The notes under the pieces: model-generated
Database searches by the model: none
What the model was told of the DNA's origin: nothing
The model's input: the letters and a program-made list of their open reading frames with translations, nothing else
Program-made: the position numbers and the translations under genes
Origin: Streptomyces rimosus
Lineage (GTDB): Bacteria; Actinomycetota; Actinomycetes; Streptomycetales; Streptomycetaceae
Assembly: GCF_008704655.1 (NCBI RefSeq)
Contig: NZ_CP023688.1
Location: 9,055,001 to 9,119,000 of the forward strand
Direction: 5' to 3'
Length of the DNA: 64,000 bases
Shown: piece after piece, positions 46,401 to 57,100 of the stretch
Layout: each line of letters opens with the position of its first letter
How positions within the stretch are numbered: position 1 is the first letter of the stretch

Positions 46401-49400
46401 GACCCCTCCGTCCGCCTCGCCGACGCCCCGCTGCTGTCCGACGAGGAGCGCACCGAACTGCTCCGCACCCGCAACGCGACCGGGGACGGTATGCCGGCCG
46501 CGCTGCCGCACGAGCGGTTCGCCCAGCAGGCGGCCCGCGCCCCCGGCGCCCTCGCCGTCCGCGCCGGCGACGACGAGACGGACTACGCGGACCTCGACCG
46601 CCGCGCCAACCGCCTCGCCCGCCTCCTGCTGGACAGCGGCGTCGGCCGGGAGGACGTGGTCGCGCTGGCGCTGCCCCGTACGGCCGACCTCGTGGCGGCC
46701 CTGCTGGCCGTCATGAAGACCGGCGCGGCCTACCTGCCGCTCGACCCGGCCAACCCGGCCGACCGGCTCGCGTACGTCCTGAAGGACGCCGCACCGGCCG
46801 CCGTGATCACCACCCCGGCGCTGCACGGCGCGCTGCCCGGACCGCTGCCCGAGGCGTGCGTCCTACTCGGCGACCCGGCGACCGAGGAACGGCTCGCCGC
46901 CTTCCGGGACGCCGATGTGACCGACGCCGAACGCGGCACCCCCGTCCACCCGGCGGACGCCGCGTACGTCATCTACACCTCCGGCTCCACCGGCCGCCCC
47001 AAGGGCGTGGTGATCTCCTACGCGAGCATCGCCCACTTCCTGGACGCGCTGCTGACCCGCGTACCGATGACACCGGACGACCGCATGGTGGCCGCCACCA
47101 CGATCACCTTCGACATCGCCGCCGTGGAGATCCACGCCCCGCTGCTGTCCGGCGCGAGCGTGGTGCTCGCCTCCTCGGAGACGGCCAAGGACCCGCTCGC
47201 CCTGCGGCGCCTGGTCGCGGAGAGCGGCGCCACCCTCTTCCAGGCCACCCCGTCGGTCTACCGGTCGATGCTGGGCGGCTCCGGGGACGGGCCGGACGAG
47301 GGCGCGGGCGACCTCTCGGGCGTACGGCTGCTGGTCGGCGGCGAGGCGCTGCCCGCCGCCCTGGCCGAGCGACTGCACGCACAGGGCGGCGGCGCCGTCA
47401 ACCTCTACGGACCGACGGAGGCCACCGTCTGGGTCACCACCGGCGAGGTCACCGGCCCGGAACGGCCGCCGATGATCGGAACACCGCTGCCCGGCGCCCG
47501 GGTCTACGTCCTGGACGACCGGCTGCGGCCGGTGCCGGACGGCGTCGTCGGCGAGCTGTACGTGGCCGGGCCCTTCCTGGCCCGCGGGTACCTGGGCCGC
47601 CCCGGGCTGAGCGCCGAACGCTTCGTCGCGAACCCGTACGGCGACCCCGGAGCGCGGATGTACCGCACCGGCGACCTCGTCAAGTGGCGCGCACGGCACG
47701 GCCTGGAGTTCGTGGGCCGCGCCGACGACCAGGTCAAGGTCCGCGGCTTCCGCATCGAACCGGGCGAGATCGAGGCCGCCCTCACCCGCCAGGACGGCAT
47801 TGCCGCCGCCACCGTGCAGGTACGCGAGGACCACGGCACCCCGCGCCTGGTCGGCTACGTCGTCCCCGACCGGGACGGCGCGGCGGACGGCGAGGACGGC
47901 CGCCGGGTCGCCGCCTGGCAGGAGGTGTACGAGGAGGTCTACCGCGGCCAGGCCGGCAGCGGCGGGTTCTGGGAGGACTTCGGCATCTGGACGAGCAGCT
48001 ACGACGGCTCGCCCATCCCGCTCACCGAGATGCACGAATGGCGGGCCGCCGCCGTCGAGGGCATCCGGCGCCTCGCGCCCCGCAACGTCCTCGAACTGGG
48101 CGTCGGCAACGGCCTGATCCTGTCCCGGGTCGCCCCGCACTGCGCGGCCTACTGGGGCACCGACTTTTCCGCCGCCGCCGTGGAAACCCTGCGCGAGCGG
48201 GTGGCGGAACGCGACGACCTGCGCGGCCGCGTCGAACTGCGGGCCCAGCCCGCCCACGACACGACCGGGCTGCCCGAAGGGTTCTTCGACACCGTCGTCG
48301 TCAACTCCGTCGCCCAGTACTTCCCCGACGCCCGCTATCTGACCGACGTCATCACCAAGGCCCTGGCCCTGCTCGTCCCGGGCGGCTCGCTCTTCCTCGG
48401 CGACATCCGCAACGCACGCCTGCTGCGCACCCTCCAGGCCGGGGTCGCCGCACGATCCCTCGGCGCCGACGCCGACAGCACGGCCCTGCGGGTGCAGACC
48501 GACCAGCGCACCGCGGCCGAGGAGGAACTGCTCCTCGCGCCCGACTTCTTCACCACCCTGGCCGCCGGCCTCCCGGACGCAGGCGGCGTCGACATCCGCC
48601 TCAAGCGCGGCGGCTCCTCCAACGAACTGTCCCGCTACCGCTACGACGTGGTCATCACCCGGGCCCCGGCCGCGCCCGCCCCGGTGGCCGACCTGCCCGT
48701 CGTCACCTGGCAGCAGGTCGGTGCCGGCCTGGACGGCCTGGCCGGGCCGCTGCGCGAGCACCCCGGCGGACTGCGCCTGACCGACGTGCCCAACGAACGC
48801 CTGGCCGACGACGCGGCCGTACTGCGCCGCATCGACGGCGGCACCGGGCCGGGCACCGGAACCGACCCGGAAGCCGTGCACCGGTACGCCGAACGGCTCG
48901 GCTTCCACGCCGTCACGACCTGGTCGGACCGGCACGACGACCGCTTCGACGCCGTCCTCCTGCCCGGTGCCGAGGAGCCCGGCACCCTCGTCGCGGCCTA
49001 CCGCGGCACGCCCGGCGACCGGGCACCGGCCGAGTACGCCAACAGCCCGGCCCGCCCGGACCGGACCGCCGAACTCAGCCGCGAGCTGCGGGCCGCGCTG
49101 AGCCGGTGGCTGCCGGAGTACATGATCCCGTCCGCGTTCGTGGTGCTGGACCGGCTGCCGCTCTCCCCGATCGGCAAACTGGACCGCAAGGCCCTGCCCG
49201 CGCCCGACTACGGGCTGCTCAGCGCCGGCCGGGCACCCCGCACGCCCCGCGAGGAAGCCCTGTGCGGGCTGTTCGCCGAGGTGCTCGGACTGGAGCGGGT
49301 CGGCATCGACGACAGCTTCTTCGAGCTCGGCGGCCACTCACTGCTCGCCACCCGCCTGGTCAGCCGCATCCGCCGGACGCTGGGCGCCGAGGTGCCGATC

Positions 49401-52400
49401 GCCGCCGTGTTCGAGGCACCCACCGTGGCCGGGCTGGCCGGCCGGCTGGACGCGGGCGGCCGGGCCCGTACGGCACCGGTGGCCGGGCCGCGCCCCGACG
49501 CCGTACCGCTGTCGTTCGCGCAGCGCCGCCTGTGGTTCCTGCACAAGCTGGAAGGCCCGTCGGCGACGTACAACATGCCGCTGGCGCTGCGCCTGAAGGG
49601 CGCGGTGGACCACGAGGCGCTGCGCGGCGCCCTGCACGACGTGATCGCCCGGCACGAGTCGCTGCGCACCGTCTTCCCCGAGGCCGACGGTGAGCCGCGG
49701 CAGGCGGTCCTGGAGGCCGCGGCGGTGGACTTCGGCTGGCGGGTGCGCCCCGTCACGGCGGACGGGCTGGCGGGCGCGCTGCGGGACGCGGCGGCCCACC
49801 CGTTCGACCTGGCCGCCGAAGCCCCTGTACGCGCCGAGCTGTTCGAGGAGACCGACGCCGACGGCGGGCCCAGCCACGTCCTGCTGATCCTGCTGCACCA
49901 CATCGCGGGTGACGCCTGGTCGGCGGGCCGCCTGATCCGTGACCTGGCCGCCGCCTACACCGCGTGCCGCGAGGGCGGCACGCCCCGCTGGCCCGCGCTG
50001 CCGGTGCAGTACATCGACTACGCGCTGTGGCAGCGGGACGTGCTCGGCGACGAGGACGACCCGGACAGCGCGATCTCCCGGCAGATCGCCTACTGGCGCA
50101 AGCTGCTGGACGGCGCCCCGGAGGAACTGGCCCTGCCCGCCGACCGGCCGCGACCGGCCGAGCCGAGCTACGCGGGCGGCGCCGTCACCTTCGAACTGCC
50201 GGTCCGCACCCACCGCGCCCTGGCGTCGCTGGCCACCGCCTCCGGCGCGAGCCCCGCGATGGTGATCCAGGCCGCCGTGGCGGCGCTGCTGGCCAAGCAC
50301 GGCGCCGGTACGGACATCGTGCTCGGCACCCCGGTCGCCGGACGGACCGACGAGACGCTGGACGACCTGGTCGGCTTCTTCGTCAACACGCTGGTGCTCC
50401 GCGCCGACCTGTCCGGCGACCCGTCGTTCGGCGAGCTGATCGACCGGGTACGGCAGGCCGGGCTGGAGGCGTACGCCCATCAGGACCTGCCGTTCGAGCG
50501 GTTGGTGGAGATCATCAACCCGTACCGTTCGACGGCCCGGCACCCGCTCTTCCAGGTCATGGTCGACTTCGGGGTGCACGGCGCCGACGGACCCGGCCTG
50601 CCCGGACTGGACGTCGAAGCGGTCGAACTGGAAGCCGGAGCGGCCAAGTTCGATCTGGACTTCACCTTCAACGAGCGGATCGCGGACGACGGCACGCCCG
50701 GCGGTGTCGTGGGCACCCTGCGCTACGCCACCGAGCTGTTCGACCGCACGACGGTCACCGCCCTCGCGGAACGGCTGGTGGAACTGGTCGGCACGGTCGT
50801 GGCCGACCCGCGGCAGAAGGTCTCCCGGCTCGACGTACGGACCGCCGGTGAGCGCCGCCGCATGGCGGAGCAGGCGGACCGGCGGCCGGAGAGCGCTGCG
50901 CTGCCGGAAACCGTGGTCCGGCTGTTCGAGCGGCAGGCGGCTGCTACGCCGACGGCACCCGCCGTGACCGCCGACGATGGCACGCTGACGTACGGGGAGC
51001 TCAACGGCCGCGCCAACCGGCTCGCGCGGCAGCTCGCCGGGCTCGGCGCCGGCCCCGGGCAGGTGGTGGCGTTCGCTGCGCCGCCGTCCGCGCGGGCGGT
51101 CGTCGCGCTGCTGGCCATCCTCAAGGCGGGCGCGGCGTACCTGTCGCTCGACGGCGCGGTGGAGCCCGGGGCCCACCGGGACGCCCTCGACGCGGCCGGA
51201 GCGCTGCTGGTCGTCGCCGGCGCGGGCTTCGACGGCGCGGCAGCGGGCGGCCGGACTGTCGTACCGCTGGACGAGGAGCACGAGGCGGCGGCCGACACCG
51301 ACCTCACCGAAGCCGAGCGGACGGCGCCGTTGCTGCCGGACCACCCGGCGTGCGCCGCGCACCACCCCGGCCACCTCCCCGTACCGCACGCGGCACTCGG
51401 CGAACTGGCCGCCCACCATCGGCGGCACCTGTTCACCGAGGCCGTGACCGCGGCCGGGCAGGACCGGCTGCGTGTCGCCCTGACCGTGCCGTTCTCCGCT
51501 CCGGGAGCCTCGGACGCGCTCGCGGCCCTCGTCGCCGGACACGAGCTGTATGTGAGCGACAGCCTGGCCGGGGCGGCCCCGGAGGACGCCGCCGGGCAGC
51601 TCCGCGCGGCCGGCGTCCACCTGGTCGCCACCACCCCGCGGCAGACCGAACAACTGCTGGACGCGGGCCTCTGCGCCCCGGACGGCGACGGCTCGGCCCC
51701 CGTCGGCCTGGTGCTGTCCGGCGAGCCCGCCGGTACGGCACTGTGGCACCGGCTCCGGGACCTGCCCTCCACCCGGGCGTACGTGGTGCACCGCCCCTGC
51801 GGGTGCGCCGCGGCGACGCTGCCCCTCCGGGTGGCCGACGCGGCGGCACCCGTCCTCGGCGACCCGTCGGCCGGCCCCGGGGTGTACGTCCTCGACGCCG
51901 GACTGCGGCCGGTGCCGCCGGGCGTGCCGGGCGAGCTGTACGTCCATGTCCCGCAGCGGCACGCGGCGTACGCGGGCGCGGCCGTGCTGACCGGGGAGCG
52001 GCTGGTGCCCGACCCGTTCCGGCCGGGTGCGTGGATGTACCGCACGGGCGACCTGGTCCGGCGCCGCGACGGCGCGGACGGGCGGCCGTTGCTGGAGCCC
52101 GTCGTCCCGGCGGGGGAGCACGCCGTCCTGCGCGGCCTGCGGCTCGAACCGCGCGCTGTCGAGGGCGTGTTGACCTCCCACCGGGATGTCGCCACGGCCG
52201 CGGTGGCCGTGCGCGAGGACGGCGCGGGGGAGGAGACCTTGACGGCGTACGTGGTACCGGCGCGTGCCGGCGGCGCACCCAGCCCCGCAGCACTCCACGC
52301 CTACCTCGCGGAGCGGCTGTCGGAACACCTCGTCCCGGCCGCCGTGGTGCTGCTCGACCGGCTGCCGCTGACCGCCCACGGCACCCTCGACCGGCCGGCG

Positions 52401-53498
52401 CTGCCGCTGCCGCAGGGGGAGCCGGACGGTTCCGGACGGCCGCCGCGCACCCCCAGGGAAGAACTGCTGTGCGGCCTCTTCGCGGAAATCCTCGGCGTCC
52501 CGCAAGTGAACGTGGACGACAACTTCTTCGAACTCGGCGGGCATTCCCTCTCGGCGGTCCGGCTGCTCGTCAGAATCCATTCCGTGCTGGGTGTGGAATT
52601 CCCGGTGAAGGCCATTCTGGAAACTCCCACCGTGGCCGGGCTGGCCCGGCGCCTGGACACGGACACCGAGGACGGCGCGCTCGACGTCCTGTTGCCGCTG
52701 CGCACACACGGCAGCAAACCGCCGGTTTTCTGTGTGCACGCCGGCAGCGGACTCGGCTGGTCGTATTCGGGACTGCTCCGGCATCTCGATCCGGACGTGC
52801 CCGTATACGCCGTACAGGCAGCCGGTCTGGACGGCTCGGGTAACCTCCCCGATTCCGTCGAGGAAATGGCCGGACACTACGTCGACCGCATCATGGAGAC
52901 GCAGCCGGACGGCCCGTACCACCTTCTCGGCTGGTCGTTCGGCGGAATCGTCGCGCACCGGATGGCGGACCTGCTGGAGAGGCGCGGCAAGCGCGTCGCG
53001 CTGCTCACCCTGCTCGACTGCCACCCGGTCGGCACGGTCACCCGCGAGGAGGTGGAGGAGTCCCTCGCGAAGGTCAGGACAGCCGATGTGTACCGCGCCA
53101 TGCTGGGCCTTTTCGACATCGAACTCGACGACGACGAGGCGGCGCGGCTCACCCACGAAAGCACCGTGGACCTGCTGCGCACCAAGAACACCGCACTGGC
53201 GGGCCTCTCCGAGACCGAGGTCCGGGCGATGACCGAGGTCACGATCAACAACGCGCGCATCGGGCTGGACGTGACACACCGCCCCGTATCCGCTCCGGCG
53301 CTCGTCCTGGCCGCCTCCGAAGAGACCGCGCATCAGCTCCTGCCGGGCATGTGGGACCCGTATTTCACCGGGGACGTCGAATTCCGGGAGATTCCCTGCG
53401 AGCACACGCACATGTTGAATCCCGGACCGCTGGAACTGATCGGAGCCATCGTCTCCGAGAAGCTGCGGGCCGTCTTCCGGGAAGGGGCGGCCGAGTGA
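31452..53498 (+). CDS. Giant six-module nonribosomal peptide synthetase ending in a thioesterase
   Basis: 7348 aa from the ATG at 31452 (AAGGAAACAG upstream). The domain order is C-A-nMT-T, C-A-T, C-A-T, C-A-T, C-A-nMT-T, C-A*-T-TE. Carrier serines are near 1374, 2413, 3458, 4497, 5963 and 7032; the TE nucleophile is Ser7162 in GWSFGG. The C domains carry HHIAGDG-type motifs. The protein begins directly with a C domain ([17 protein letters not shown]), with no loading module or docking segment, so it must accept a chain from another protein, probably NRPS2. No epimerisation domain is present. Both methyltransferases sit inside A domains between motifs A8 and A10, as in N-methylating synthetases. 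The TE should release or cyclise an N-methylated, aromatic-rich peptide. Confidence 0.96.
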   Translation: MIPLSFAQRRLWFLHKLEGASATYNMPLTLRLKGKVDAEALLAALRDVTARHETLRTVFPEVDGEPRQVVLDAADADFAWEHRQVPEAELRAALEQAARHPFDLATEVPVRVWLYETGPEDHVLLLLLHHIAGDGWSMGPLARDVVEAYTARTEERDPDWPELPVQYVDYTLWQRELLGDESDPDSVFAQQVAYWREQLAGLPDLVSFPTDRPRPAVASYAGEHLAFDLDPALHRRLVALARQSNTTVFMVLQAAMAALLTRLGGGHDIPLGSGVAGRTDEGLDDLIGFFVNTFVLRTDTSGDPAFEELLARVRRTSLAAYEHQDVPFEHLVERLNPRRSTAHHPLFQVALVLQNAPSEDFRLPGLQVQAEVVSAGTSRFDMLISLTEGHDAADGPTGIETVVEYATELFDRATVEGLLARWVRVLEQVTADPSLSVGQLELLSDTERDQVVSGWNATAADVPGTTLAGFVAGHARRTPEAVAVVYGAETLSYGELDARANRLAHWLTGQGVGPEKLVGVELPRSVEMVVAVLAVQKAGGAYVPVDPDYPRERREFILADAAPVLVLDEAALRRDLSGYPEDAPGIDVDTAHPAYVIYTSGSTGRPKGVVVSHQGVASLAYAQARRLGVSAESRVLQFASPSFDAAWWELVMAFSSGATLVVPEEGRLVGEALREVLAEQRISHATLPPSVLGALPAGAESGLPELRAVALAGEAVPPELVARWTVDGRVVVNAYGPTESTVCVSMSDTTEELVAPIGRPVTNTRAYVLDAALRPVPVGVAGELYVSGAGLARGYAGRAGLTAERFVASPFEPGVRMYRTGDLARWRADGQLEYLGRADEQVKLRGFRIEPGEIESALTASEGVRQAAVIAREDVPGDQRLAAYVVPDLDAAMRAGAESDGDAQVEEWREIYDSVYAETGTKGIAFGEDFSGWDSSYTGEPIPLDEMRAWRDAIVERVRGFGGRRVLEVGVGAGLLMAHLARDVDEYWGTDLSAEVIERLSAQVAEAGLDDRVRLRSQAADDVTGLPAGHFDTVLINSVVQYFPDGAYLAKVVGQLLALVAPGGRLVIGDVRHAGSLRALHAAVNAGRGASARAVVDRAVLLEKELVTAPEFFAELTERDERVGALDIRLKPGAYHNELTRHRYEVVLHKAPEKVVDLSGVRQLIWAAGLDLTAIMTGFDGAPLRVTGIPSARLAAEVAAERALDGLDAEDFGGSAPVDPEDLVARGREHGVYVVPTWSARSVARFDAVLLPAGAEDAALSGVYLPAADGGPWTNNPVAARGIGAVVKAARARLAERLPEYMVPSAVMVLDRLPLTPNGKLDRKALPVPEYAATTSGRRPRTDREAALCALFAEVLGVDRVGVDDSFFDLGGHSLLATRLVSRVRSVLGVEIPIKDVFGAPTVAALAGRLAAAGGETRTALVRRERPERVPLSFAQRRLWFLHKLEGPSATYNMPLVLRLKGGVDADALRAALRDVVARHESLRTVFRESRDGEPYQLVLGPDEAEFGWERRTVTEAELPTALEEAARYGFDLAAEVPLRAWLHDIDADTGVLLLLLHHIAGDGSSMGPLARDVMAAYGARVRGEAPQWAELPVQYADYTLWQRELLGDEADADSVYARQVDYWREQLAGLPDQVTFPADRPRPAVTSYEGGHLAFTLDADLHGRLVELARRTNTTVFMVLQAGMAALMTRLGAGTDIPLGSPIAGRMDDALDDLVGFFVNTLVMRTDTSGDPSFEELLGRVRESSLAAYAHQDVPFEHLVELLNPERSTSHHPLFQVILGFQNGQEAAFRLPGLQVEVEGVDLSVARADLVFNVAEQYGGTGEPAGIEALAEYATALYDRATVEGFVARWTRLLEQAVTDPARPIGRAELLTPEERTRLLADWNATGTELPAKTLAGLFEDEVRRDPQAPAVLSGTLTLSYGELNARANRLAHWLAGQGVGPEQLVGVVLPRSVEMVIAVLAVLKAGGAYVPVDPEYPQQRREFILADAAPVLVLDEAALRRDLSGFPVTDPGVAVAPENPAYVIYTSGSTGRPKGVLVTHSGVPSLAHAQGRPLGVGPGSRVLQFASPSFDAAWAELVMTFSSGAALVVPESGRLVGEALASVLTEHGVTHVTLPPSVLGALPPGTEARLPALRTVLVAGETVPPELIARWAVGGREVVNAYGPTESTVCVSMSGTADGHVAPIGRPVPNTKVYVLDAGLRPVPVGVTGELYVSGAGLARGYAGRAGLTAERFVASPFEPGVRMYRTGDLARWRADGQLEYLGRADEQVKLRGFRIEPGEIASLLARSEGVRQAAVVVREDTPGDQRLVAYVVPEDGHGAAAGPAGLLADLAERLPEYMVPSAVMVLDRLPLTPNGKLDRKALPAPEYAAGADGRAPRTPQEEVLCGLYAEVLGVDRVGVDDSFFDLGGHSLLATRLVSRVRSVLGTELPIKDVFAAPTVAGLAARLATADGRARTALTRAVRPERVPLSFAQRRLWFLHKLEGPSATYNIPLALRLVGEVDAEALHAALRDVVGRHESLRTVFPERDGEPYQRVLDPEGADFGWERRTVTEDELPAALDEAARYAFELATDVPVRALLFETGTAGAAGPQDCVLLLLLHHIAGDGWSMGPLARDVVAAYTARVQGEAPQWAELPVQYADYSLWQRELLGDEADADSVYARQVEYWREQLAGLPEQVTFPADRPRPAIASYEGASLVFELGAELHGRLVELARRTNTTVFMVLQAGMAALMTRLGAGTDIPLGSPIAGRMDDALDDLVGFFVNTLVLRTDTSGDPRFEELLGRVRDTDLAAYAHQDVPFEHLVELLNPERSTSHHPLFQVILGLQNAGEAGFTLPGIQVDVEGVDLSISKADLELNVVERHGADGAPQGVVSAVQYSTELFDRVTVEGLLGRWTRLLEQVTADPSLRLGQVELLTGDERARIVDGWNRTAAEVPAATLAGLFAGHVRRDADALAVVCGTESLSYGELDARANRLAHWLAGQGVGPEQLVGVVLPRSVEMVVAILAVLKAGGAYVPVDPEYPRERREFILADAAPVLVLDEAVLRRELSGFPVTDPGVAVAPENPAYVIYTSGSTGRPKGVVVTHRGVASLAYAQAARLGVTAGSRVLQFASPSFDAAWWELVMAFGSGATLVVPEGGRLVGEALQEVLAGHRVTHLTLPPSVLGAVPAGAETALDALTTVVLAGEAAPPELIARWSAGGREVVNAYGPTESTVCVSMSGAMDATAAPIGHPIANTRTYVLDAGLRPVPVGVTGELYAAGAGLARGYAGRAGLTAERFVASPFASGERMYRTGDLARWRADGQLEFMGRADEQVKIRGFRIEPGEIASVLTGFDGVRQAVVVVREDTPGDQRLVAYAVPDGTAAPEPAALTAYLAERLPEHLVPAAVLLLDRLPLTPNDKLDRRALPAPDYAAGAAADDGRAPRTPQEETLCRLFREVLDVDRVGLDDSFFDLGGHSLLATRLVSRVRAELDVELPFRVLFEAPTVAGLVEQLGLGGPTRTSLGPMPRPDLVPLSFAQRRLWFLHQLEGPSATYNMPLPLRLKGTVDHEALRAALHDAVVRHDALRTVFRVTDGEPHQVVLDAADADFGWERRTVTEAELPAALDEAARYPFDLTAELPFRAQLFELGPDDCVLLLLLHHITGDGWSMGPLARDVVTAYEARKRGTAPHQEPLPVQYIDYTLWQRELLGDEDDPESMYGQQVAYWREALAGLPEQISLPADRPRPAVASYAGAAVPFELDAATHARLAELARASGGTVFMALQAALAALLTRLGAGTDIPLGSPVAGRMDDALNDLVGFFVNTLVLRTDTSGDPSFRELLERVRDTNLAAYAHQDVPFDHLVELLNPRRSTSHHPLFQVMLVLQDDPSGGFTLPGLEVSGEAVDIETAKVDLSLNVLERHGADGAPAGIAGTLKYATDLFDRATVEGLLARFQRLLAQLTADPSLPIGRARLLGEQERGQLLTAWNDTAVEVPEFTLAEQFEIQVRRAPDAVAVVCGTESVTYGELNARANRLAHRLIEQGVAPEQRVAVVLPRSVDLVVALLAVLKAGGAYVPVDPEYPQERRDFVLADAAPLLVLDEAALDEDLSGYPDDDPETDVEMEHPAYVIYTSGSTGTPKGVVTEHRAVVNYLNWAAHHYPAARGATLVPTSIAFDLTVTGLYTTLTVGGRVYLGSLDEVAGQDNAVPVALLKATPSHLPLLGDLPKRWSPGEMLILGGEALTSAALAQWRADHRRVTVVNAYGPTETTVNCTEFRIGPKQKLPAGPVPIGRPFWNMRAYVLDERLEPVPTGTAGELYVAGAQLARGYLGRPGLTAERFVACPFEPGVRMYRTGDLARWRPDGQLEYAGRADEQLKIRGFRIEPGEVASTLLDHPDVRQAVVAARDAGPGDTRLVGYVVPENRADGPAAVDTDALRAHAAARLPEYMVPAAVVVLDAVPLTPNGKLDHRALPAPDFGARSAGRAPRTPREELLCGLYADVLGVERVSIDDSFFDLGGHSLLATRLVGRVRAVLGVELPLGAVFEAPTVAGLTARLDAAGGQVRTPLVPMPRPQAVPLSFAQRRLWFLHQLEGPSAAYNWPLALRLTGTVDRQALQEALNDLVGRHESLRTVFPDVDGEPRQVVLDPADAVLDLRTEEVAAERLHRAVQDAAGHRFGLAGEPPVRAWLFEQPDGGAPVLVLVMHHIIGDGASRAPLMRDLSTAYEARLAGAAPDWGPLPVQYADYAIWQQELLGRADEPDSLAARQLAYWKDALDGIPAQLELPTDRPRPAVADYRGDLLHFTLDAELHAGLRRLAADTRTTLFMVLQTGFAALLSRLGAGHDIPVGVPIAGRTDEALTDLVGFFVNTLVLRTDTSGDPRFDDLLARARDRSLAAYAHQDLPFEYLVEAVNPVRSRSGNALFQVMFALQNTEAPTLTMAGAEAEPYPLDSDNSKFDLFLSMGEALTEAGRPDGIGGTLEYATELFDRSTAEKIAAWYVTFLRAVVHDPSVRLADAPLLSDEERTELLRTRNATGDGMPAALPHERFAQQAARAPGALAVRAGDDETDYADLDRRANRLARLLLDSGVGREDVVALALPRTADLVAALLAVMKTGAAYLPLDPANPADRLAYVLKDAAPAAVITTPALHGALPGPLPEACVLLGDPATEERLAAFRDADVTDAERGTPVHPADAAYVIYTSGSTGRPKGVVISYASIAHFLDALLTRVPMTPDDRMVAATTITFDIAAVEIHAPLLSGASVVLASSETAKDPLALRRLVAESGATLFQATPSVYRSMLGGSGDGPDEGAGDLSGVRLLVGGEALPAALAERLHAQGGGAVNLYGPTEATVWVTTGEVTGPERPPMIGTPLPGARVYVLDDRLRPVPDGVVGELYVAGPFLARGYLGRPGLSAERFVANPYGDPGARMYRTGDLVKWRARHGLEFVGRADDQVKVRGFRIEPGEIEAALTRQDGIAAATVQVREDHGTPRLVGYVVPDRDGAADGEDGRRVAAWQEVYEEVYRGQAGSGGFWEDFGIWTSSYDGSPIPLTEMHEWRAAAVEGIRRLAPRNVLELGVGNGLILSRVAPHCAAYWGTDFSAAAVETLRERVAERDDLRGRVELRAQPAHDTTGLPEGFFDTVVVNSVAQYFPDARYLTDVITKALALLVPGGSLFLGDIRNARLLRTLQAGVAARSLGADADSTALRVQTDQRTAAEEELLLAPDFFTTLAAGLPDAGGVDIRLKRGGSSNELSRYRYDVVITRAPAAPAPVADLPVVTWQQVGAGLDGLAGPLREHPGGLRLTDVPNERLADDAAVLRRIDGGTGPGTGTDPEAVHRYAERLGFHAVTTWSDRHDDRFDAVLLPGAEEPGTLVAAYRGTPGDRAPAEYANSPARPDRTAELSRELRAALSRWLPEYMIPSAFVVLDRLPLSPIGKLDRKALPAPDYGLLSAGRAPRTPREEALCGLFAEVLGLERVGIDDSFFELGGHSLLATRLVSRIRRTLGAEVPIAAVFEAPTVAGLAGRLDAGGRARTAPVAGPRPDAVPLSFAQRRLWFLHKLEGPSATYNMPLALRLKGAVDHEALRGALHDVIARHESLRTVFPEADGEPRQAVLEAAAVDFGWRVRPVTADGLAGALRDAAAHPFDLAAEAPVRAELFEETDADGGPSHVLLILLHHIAGDAWSAGRLIRDLAAAYTACREGGTPRWPALPVQYIDYALWQRDVLGDEDDPDSAISRQIAYWRKLLDGAPEELALPADRPRPAEPSYAGGAVTFELPVRTHRALASLATASGASPAMVIQAAVAALLAKHGAGTDIVLGTPVAGRTDETLDDLVGFFVNTLVLRADLSGDPSFGELIDRVRQAGLEAYAHQDLPFERLVEIINPYRSTARHPLFQVMVDFGVHGADGPGLPGLDVEAVELEAGAAKFDLDFTFNERIADDGTPGGVVGTLRYATELFDRTTVTALAERLVELVGTVVADPRQKVSRLDVRTAGERRRMAEQADRRPESAALPETVVRLFERQAAATPTAPAVTADDGTLTYGELNGRANRLARQLAGLGAGPGQVVAFAAPPSARAVVALLAILKAGAAYLSLDGAVEPGAHRDALDAAGALLVVAGAGFDGAAAGGRTVVPLDEEHEAAADTDLTEAERTAPLLPDHPACAAHHPGHLPVPHAALGELAAHHRRHLFTEAVTAAGQDRLRVALTVPFSAPGASDALAALVAGHELYVSDSLAGAAPEDAAGQLRAAGVHLVATTPRQTEQLLDAGLCAPDGDGSAPVGLVLSGEPAGTALWHRLRDLPSTRAYVVHRPCGCAAATLPLRVADAAAPVLGDPSAGPGVYVLDAGLRPVPPGVPGELYVHVPQRHAAYAGAAVLTGERLVPDPFRPGAWMYRTGDLVRRRDGADGRPLLEPVVPAGEHAVLRGLRLEPRAVEGVLTSHRDVATAAVAVREDGAGEETLTAYVVPARAGGAPSPAALHAYLAERLSEHLVPAAVVLLDRLPLTAHGTLDRPALPLPQGEPDGSGRPPRTPREELLCGLFAEILGVPQVNVDDNFFELGGHSLSAVRLLVRIHSVLGVEFPVKAILETPTVAGLARRLDTDTEDGALDVLLPLRTHGSKPPVFCVHAGSGLGWSYSGLLRHLDPDVPVYAVQAAGLDGSGNLPDSVEEMAGHYVDRIMETQPDGPYHLLGWSFGGIVAHRMADLLERRGKRVALLTLLDCHPVGTVTREEVEESLAKVRTADVYRAMLGLFDIELDDDEAARLTHESTVDLLRTKNTALAGLSETEVRAMTEVTINNARIGLDVTHRPVSAPALVLAASEETAHQLLPGMWDPYFTGDVEFREIPCEHTHMLNPGPLELIGAIVSEKLRAVFREGAAE
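31471..31678 (+). repeat. C-domain duplication block, copy 1 (partner 54518-54725)
   Basis: This 208-bp stretch at the start of NRPS1 matches 54518-54725 in NRPS2 with only two mismatches by direct reading. It encodes the first part of a C domain. Such identity at third positions indicates very recent copying or gene conversion. Confidence 0.85.
33793..33865 (+). repeat. A-domain identical block, copy 1 (partner 38080-38152)
   Basis: 73 bp coding for the [19 protein letters not shown] stretch are identical in NRPS1 modules 1 and 2. Confidence 0.8.
36435..36617 (+). repeat. C-domain conversion block, copy 1 (partner 39567-39749)
   Basis: 183 bp in the C domain of NRPS1 module 2 match the C domain of module 3 with about three mismatches, while flanking sequence is more diverged. 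This fits local gene conversion. Confidence 0.8.
38080..38152 (+). repeat. A-domain identical block, copy 2 (partner 33793-33865)
   Basis: Second copy of the identical 73-bp block, in module 2 of NRPS1. Confidence 0.8.
38840..41935 (+). other. NRPS1 module 3: C-A-T, Phe-type
   Basis: The pocket residues are D-A-W-T-V-A-A-V-C-K, a typical Phe code. Core motif A10 reads [11 protein letters not shown] (Gly changed to Asp, catalytic Lys kept). The carrier Ser is residue 3458. No tailoring domain. Confidence 0.7.
39567..39749 (+). repeat. C-domain conversion block, copy 2 (partner 36435-36617)
   Basis: Second copy of the 183-bp block, in module 3 of NRPS1. Confidence 0.8.
41970..45060 (+). other. 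NRPS1 module 4: C-A-T, Asx-like pocket
   Basis: The pocket residues are D-L-T-K-I-G-A-V-N-K. The first half (DLTK) matches Asp/Asn activating domains, but the last positions differ from both, so a modified Asp/Asn or diamino acid is possible. The motifs [11 protein letters not shown] and [11 protein letters not shown] are intact. The carrier Ser is residue 4497. Confidence 0.55.
45095..49460 (+). other. NRPS1 module 5: C-A-nMT-T, glycine, predicted sarcosine
   Basis: The pocket residues are D-I-V-Q-L-G-L-V-W-K, close to the Gly code DILQLGLIWK. A methyltransferase insert (about 47890-48660; [23 protein letters not shown]) lies inside the A domain, so N-methylglycine is predicted. A10 is [11 protein letters not shown]. 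This insert is diverged from the three near-identical methyltransferases in the other modules. Confidence 0.7.
49490..53498 (+). other. NRPS1 module 6: C-A*-T-TE with a degenerate adenylation domain
   Basis: The A domain (about 50915-52420) keeps early motifs ([25 protein letters not shown]) and YRTGDL. It has lost the P-loop motif ([10 protein letters not shown] where YTSGSTGxPKG should be), the NAYGPTE motif ([10 protein letters not shown]) and the A8 loop ([10 protein letters not shown]). The A10 Lys is also gone ([10 protein letters not shown]). It should not adenylate. The C domain reads HHIAGDAWS (Gly to Ala in the His motif). T (Ser7032) and TE look intact. Confidence 0.85.
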
Positions 53499-54168
53499 AC
53501 TGACAACGGCGAACCGCCCTGTCGCCGGGACGCGGCAAGGGCCCGGGCGTCCGCACCACGCCGACCGTTACCGCGGTTATCGGCGCGGCGCGGACGCCAT
53601 TGTCCGTGCCCGCGGAAATGCCGCCTGCCGGGCGCCCGGACGGCGTCCGGGATTTGACCGGATGCGGAGATGAACGACCTTGACGCCGCCCCGGGTGGCT
53701 GGTTGACTCACATGAGATCCGGTCAGGCATCGGCTGGCCGGATCGGATACAGGCAGTGTGCATGTCTACGGGGGATTGCGATATGGCACGAGTCAAGCGG
53801 AGAGGGCCGCGTCCAACGGCTCCCGCACAGCGGAAATCCAGTACGGCGCCGCGTTCGCCGAACCGCTCCGGCTGACGTCGGCCGGGCACGCGCGCGTCCT
53901 CCCGAGGGCGCCGGCCCGGCGTTTCCCTTCCGCGGGCCCGCCCGGCTCGCGTATCTCCCATCGCCGTACGGCTGTTCCGTATCCGTACCCGAACGTATGA
54001 ACCGGTGTTCCGCGGCACCCTGCCCGGCCGGCCGCCCGGCCATGCCGCCCGCATGACGGTTCCCGCCCCACCGACCACCGATCGACCCTGCCCGCCGCAG
54101 GCCGCGCCGCCGTACCCGGCCGCCCGGCCGCCGCACGGACATGAACCGCCAGGAAAGCGAGCGAGAAG
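53499..54168. other. 670-bp region between the two NRPS genes
   Basis: No supported gene. Apart from the hairpin at 53546-53598 it is ordinary GC-rich sequence with a somewhat AT-richer part near 53640-53780. That part could hold a separate promoter for NRPS2, but I cannot assign boxes. Confidence 0.45.
53546..53598 (+). terminator. Branched hairpin after NRPS1
   Basis: GGCGTCCGC (53546-53554) pairs with GCGGACGCC (53590-53598). Inside it CGCCG (53559-53563) pairs with CGGCG (53581-53585), and an ACCGCGGT palindrome lies at the tip. It starts 48 bp after the NRPS1 stop and may terminate or attenuate before NRPS2. Confidence 0.6.
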
Positions 54169-57100
54169 TTGGACGCCACGCCATCGTCGACACCGGACCC
54201 GACCGCTCCCGGAGCGGACGGCGGACCGGCCGGGTCGCGCGAGGAGACGCTGTGCGCACTCTTCGCCGAGGTGCTGGGGGTGCCTCACGTCGGCCCGCAC
54301 GACGACTTCTTCGCGCTCGGCGGCCATTCGCTGTCCGCGATCCGGCTGCTGGTCCGCATCCGCGGCGTACTGGGCGCCGAACCCCCGATCAAGGACGTGT
54401 TCGAGCACCCGACCCCCGCCGCCCTGGCCCGGCGCCTCGGCGCGGAGGCCGGCGAGGGCGACCGGCGCGCCGCGCTGACCCCGATGGCACGCCCCGAACG
54501 GCTGCCCCTGTCGTTCGCGCAGCGCCGGCTGTGGTTCCTGCACAAGCTGGAGGGGGCGTCGGCGACGTACAACATGCCGTTGACGCTGCGTCTGAAGGGC
54601 AAGGTGGACGCGGAGGCGCTGCACGCGGCCCTGCGGGATGTGACGGCGCGGCACGAGACGCTGCGCACGGTCTTCCCCGAGGTGGACGGCGAGCCGCGGC
54701 AGGTCGTCCTGGACGCCGCCGACGCCGACCTGGCCTGGGAACACCGCCGGGTCTCCGCGGCCGAACTCCCCGCGGCGCTCGACGAGTCGGCCCGGTACGG
54801 CTTCGGCCTCGCCACCGAGATCCCGGTACGCGCCTGGCTCTTCGAGCTGTCCGACGACGAGAGCGTGCTGCAACTGCTGCTGCACCACATCGCGGGCGAC
54901 GGCTGGTCCCTGGCCCCCCTCGCCCGGGACGTCCTGGCCGCCTACACCGCCCGCGCGGACGGCGCCGCGCCGCAGTGGTCCGAACTGCCCGTCCAGTACG
55001 CCGACTACACCCTGTGGCAGCGCGACCTGCTCGGCGACGAATCCGACCCGGGCAGCCTCGTCAGCCGTCAGGTCGCCTATTGGCGTGCGCAGTTGGCCGA
55101 CCTGCCGGACCTGGTGAGCTTCCCCACCGACCGGCCGCGCCCCGCGGTGGCCTCCTACGACGGCGACCACCTGGAATTCACCCTCGACGGCACGCTGCAC
55201 CAGCGCCTCGTCGCCCTGGCCCGGCAGTCGAACACCACCGTCTTCATGGTGCTCCAGGCCGGTATGGCGGCCCTGCTCACCCGCCTCGGCGCCGGCACCG
55301 ACATCCCCCTCGGCAACGGCGTCGCCGGCCGCGCGGACGAGGCCCTCGAAGACCTCGTCGGCCTCTTCGTGAACACCTTCGTGCTGCGCACGGACACCTC
55401 CGGCGACCCCACCTTCGAGGAACTGCTCGGCCGGGTCCGCGACACCAGCCTCGCCGCGTACGAGCACCAGGACGTGCCCTTCGAGCACCTGGTGGAACTG
55501 CTCAACCCGCACCGCTCCGGCTCCCACCACCCCCTGTTCCAGGTGGCGATGGTCCTCCAGAACACCCCGGAGGAGTCCTTCCGGCTGCCCGACCTCGACG
55601 TGCGCAGCGAGTTCGTCTCCACGGCGACCTCCCGGTTCGACATGCTCGTCGAGATGTTCGAACGGCACGAGGACGTGCACGGCACCTCGGGCATCGAGAC
55701 CGTCGTCGAATACGCCACGGAACTGTTCGACCGCGCGACGGTCGAGGCGCTGCTGAACCGCTGGGTACGGCTGCTGGAGCAGGTGACGGCCGACCCGTCG
55801 CTGCGCCTCGGACAGGTGGAACTGCTGTCCGGCGACGAGCGCGAGACGCTGCTGACCGGCTGGAGCGGCACCCCGGCCGAGGTGCCCGCCGTGACGCCGG
55901 CCGAGGAGTTCACGGCCCACGCCCGCCGCACCCCGGACGCGCCGGCCCTCGCGACAGGGGACCGGACGGTCACCTACGCGGAGCTGGACGCACGGGCGAA
56001 CCGCCTCGCGCACTGGCTGCGGGCTCAGGGCGTCGGCCCGGAGAAGCTGGTCGGGGTGCTGCTGCCGCGTTCGGCCGAGATGGTGGTCGCGGTCCTCGCC
56101 GTCCACAAGGCCGGTGGCGCGTACCTACCGGTGGACCCGGAGTACCCGCAGGAGCGCCGCGATTACCTGCTGGCCGACGCCGCGCCCGTTCTCACCCTGG
56201 ACGAGGGGGCGCTGCGACAGGATCTGTCCGGATTCCCGGACACCGATCCGGGCGTGCCGGTCGAGCCCGACCACCCGGCGTATGTGATCTACACGTCCGG
56301 CTCCACCGGTCTTCCCAAGGGGGTCGTCGTCCCGCACCGGGGCGCGGCGAGCCTGGCACACGCGCAGATCGAACGCTTCGGAGTGACGGCGGACAGCCGG
56401 ATTCTCCAGTTCGCCTCGCCCAGCTTCGACGCGGCGTGGTGGGAGCTGGTGATGGCGTTCTCCTCGGGGGCCACGCTGGTGGTGCCGGAGGAAGGCCGCC
56501 TGGTCGGCAAGGCGTTGCAGACGGTGCTGGCCGACCAGCGCGTGACGCATGTGACGCTGCCGCCGTCGGTGCTGGGGGCGCTTCCGGCCGGGGCCGAGTC
56601 CGCGCTGCCTGAGCTGCGGGCGGTGGCACTGGCGGGTGAGGCGGTGCCGCCGGAGCTGATCACCCGGTGGGCGGTGGACGGCCGCGTGGTCGTCAACGCG
56701 TACGGGCCCACGGAGTCCACGGTGTGCGTTTCGATGAGCGGGACCACGGACGGAACCGTCGCGCCGATCGGGCGTCCGGTCACCAACACACGTGTGTACG
56801 TTCTGGATGCGGCGCTGCGGCCGGTGCCGGTGGGCGTGGCCGGCGAACTGTACGCGGCGGGCGCCGGCCTGGCCCGTGGCTACGCGAACCGCCCCGGCCT
56901 GACGGCGGAGCGCTTCGTCGCCTCGCCGTTCGAGCCGGGCGTGCGCATGTATCGCACCGGTGACCTGGCGCGCTGGCGTGCCGACGGCCAGCTGGAGTAC
57001 CTGGGGCGTGCGGACGAGCAGGTCAAGGTCCGCGGCTTCCGTATCGAGCCCGGGGAGATCGAGTCGCTGCTGACCGCTTCGGACGGCGTACGGCAGGCCG

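Noticed and set aside
38913..46826. 2637-aa minus-strand open frame
   Set aside because: Antisense shadow caused by extreme third-position GC; the plus strand encodes clear C, A and T domains.
31452..53498. Epimerisation domains searched for within NRPS1
   Set aside because: Every post-T block begins with the [11 protein letters not shown]-domain motif and continues into an A domain; none has E-domain order.
53670..54056. Small plus-strand frame between the NRPS genes (128 aa)
   Set aside because: No ribosome site, no coding bias and no recognisable family; it lies in the presumed promoter region.
54141..56612. 823-aa plus-strand frame starting MNRQESERE
   Set aside because: Tempting as the NRPS2 start because it has an ATG, but it is in the wrong frame; the T and C domains are read from the TTG at 54169.
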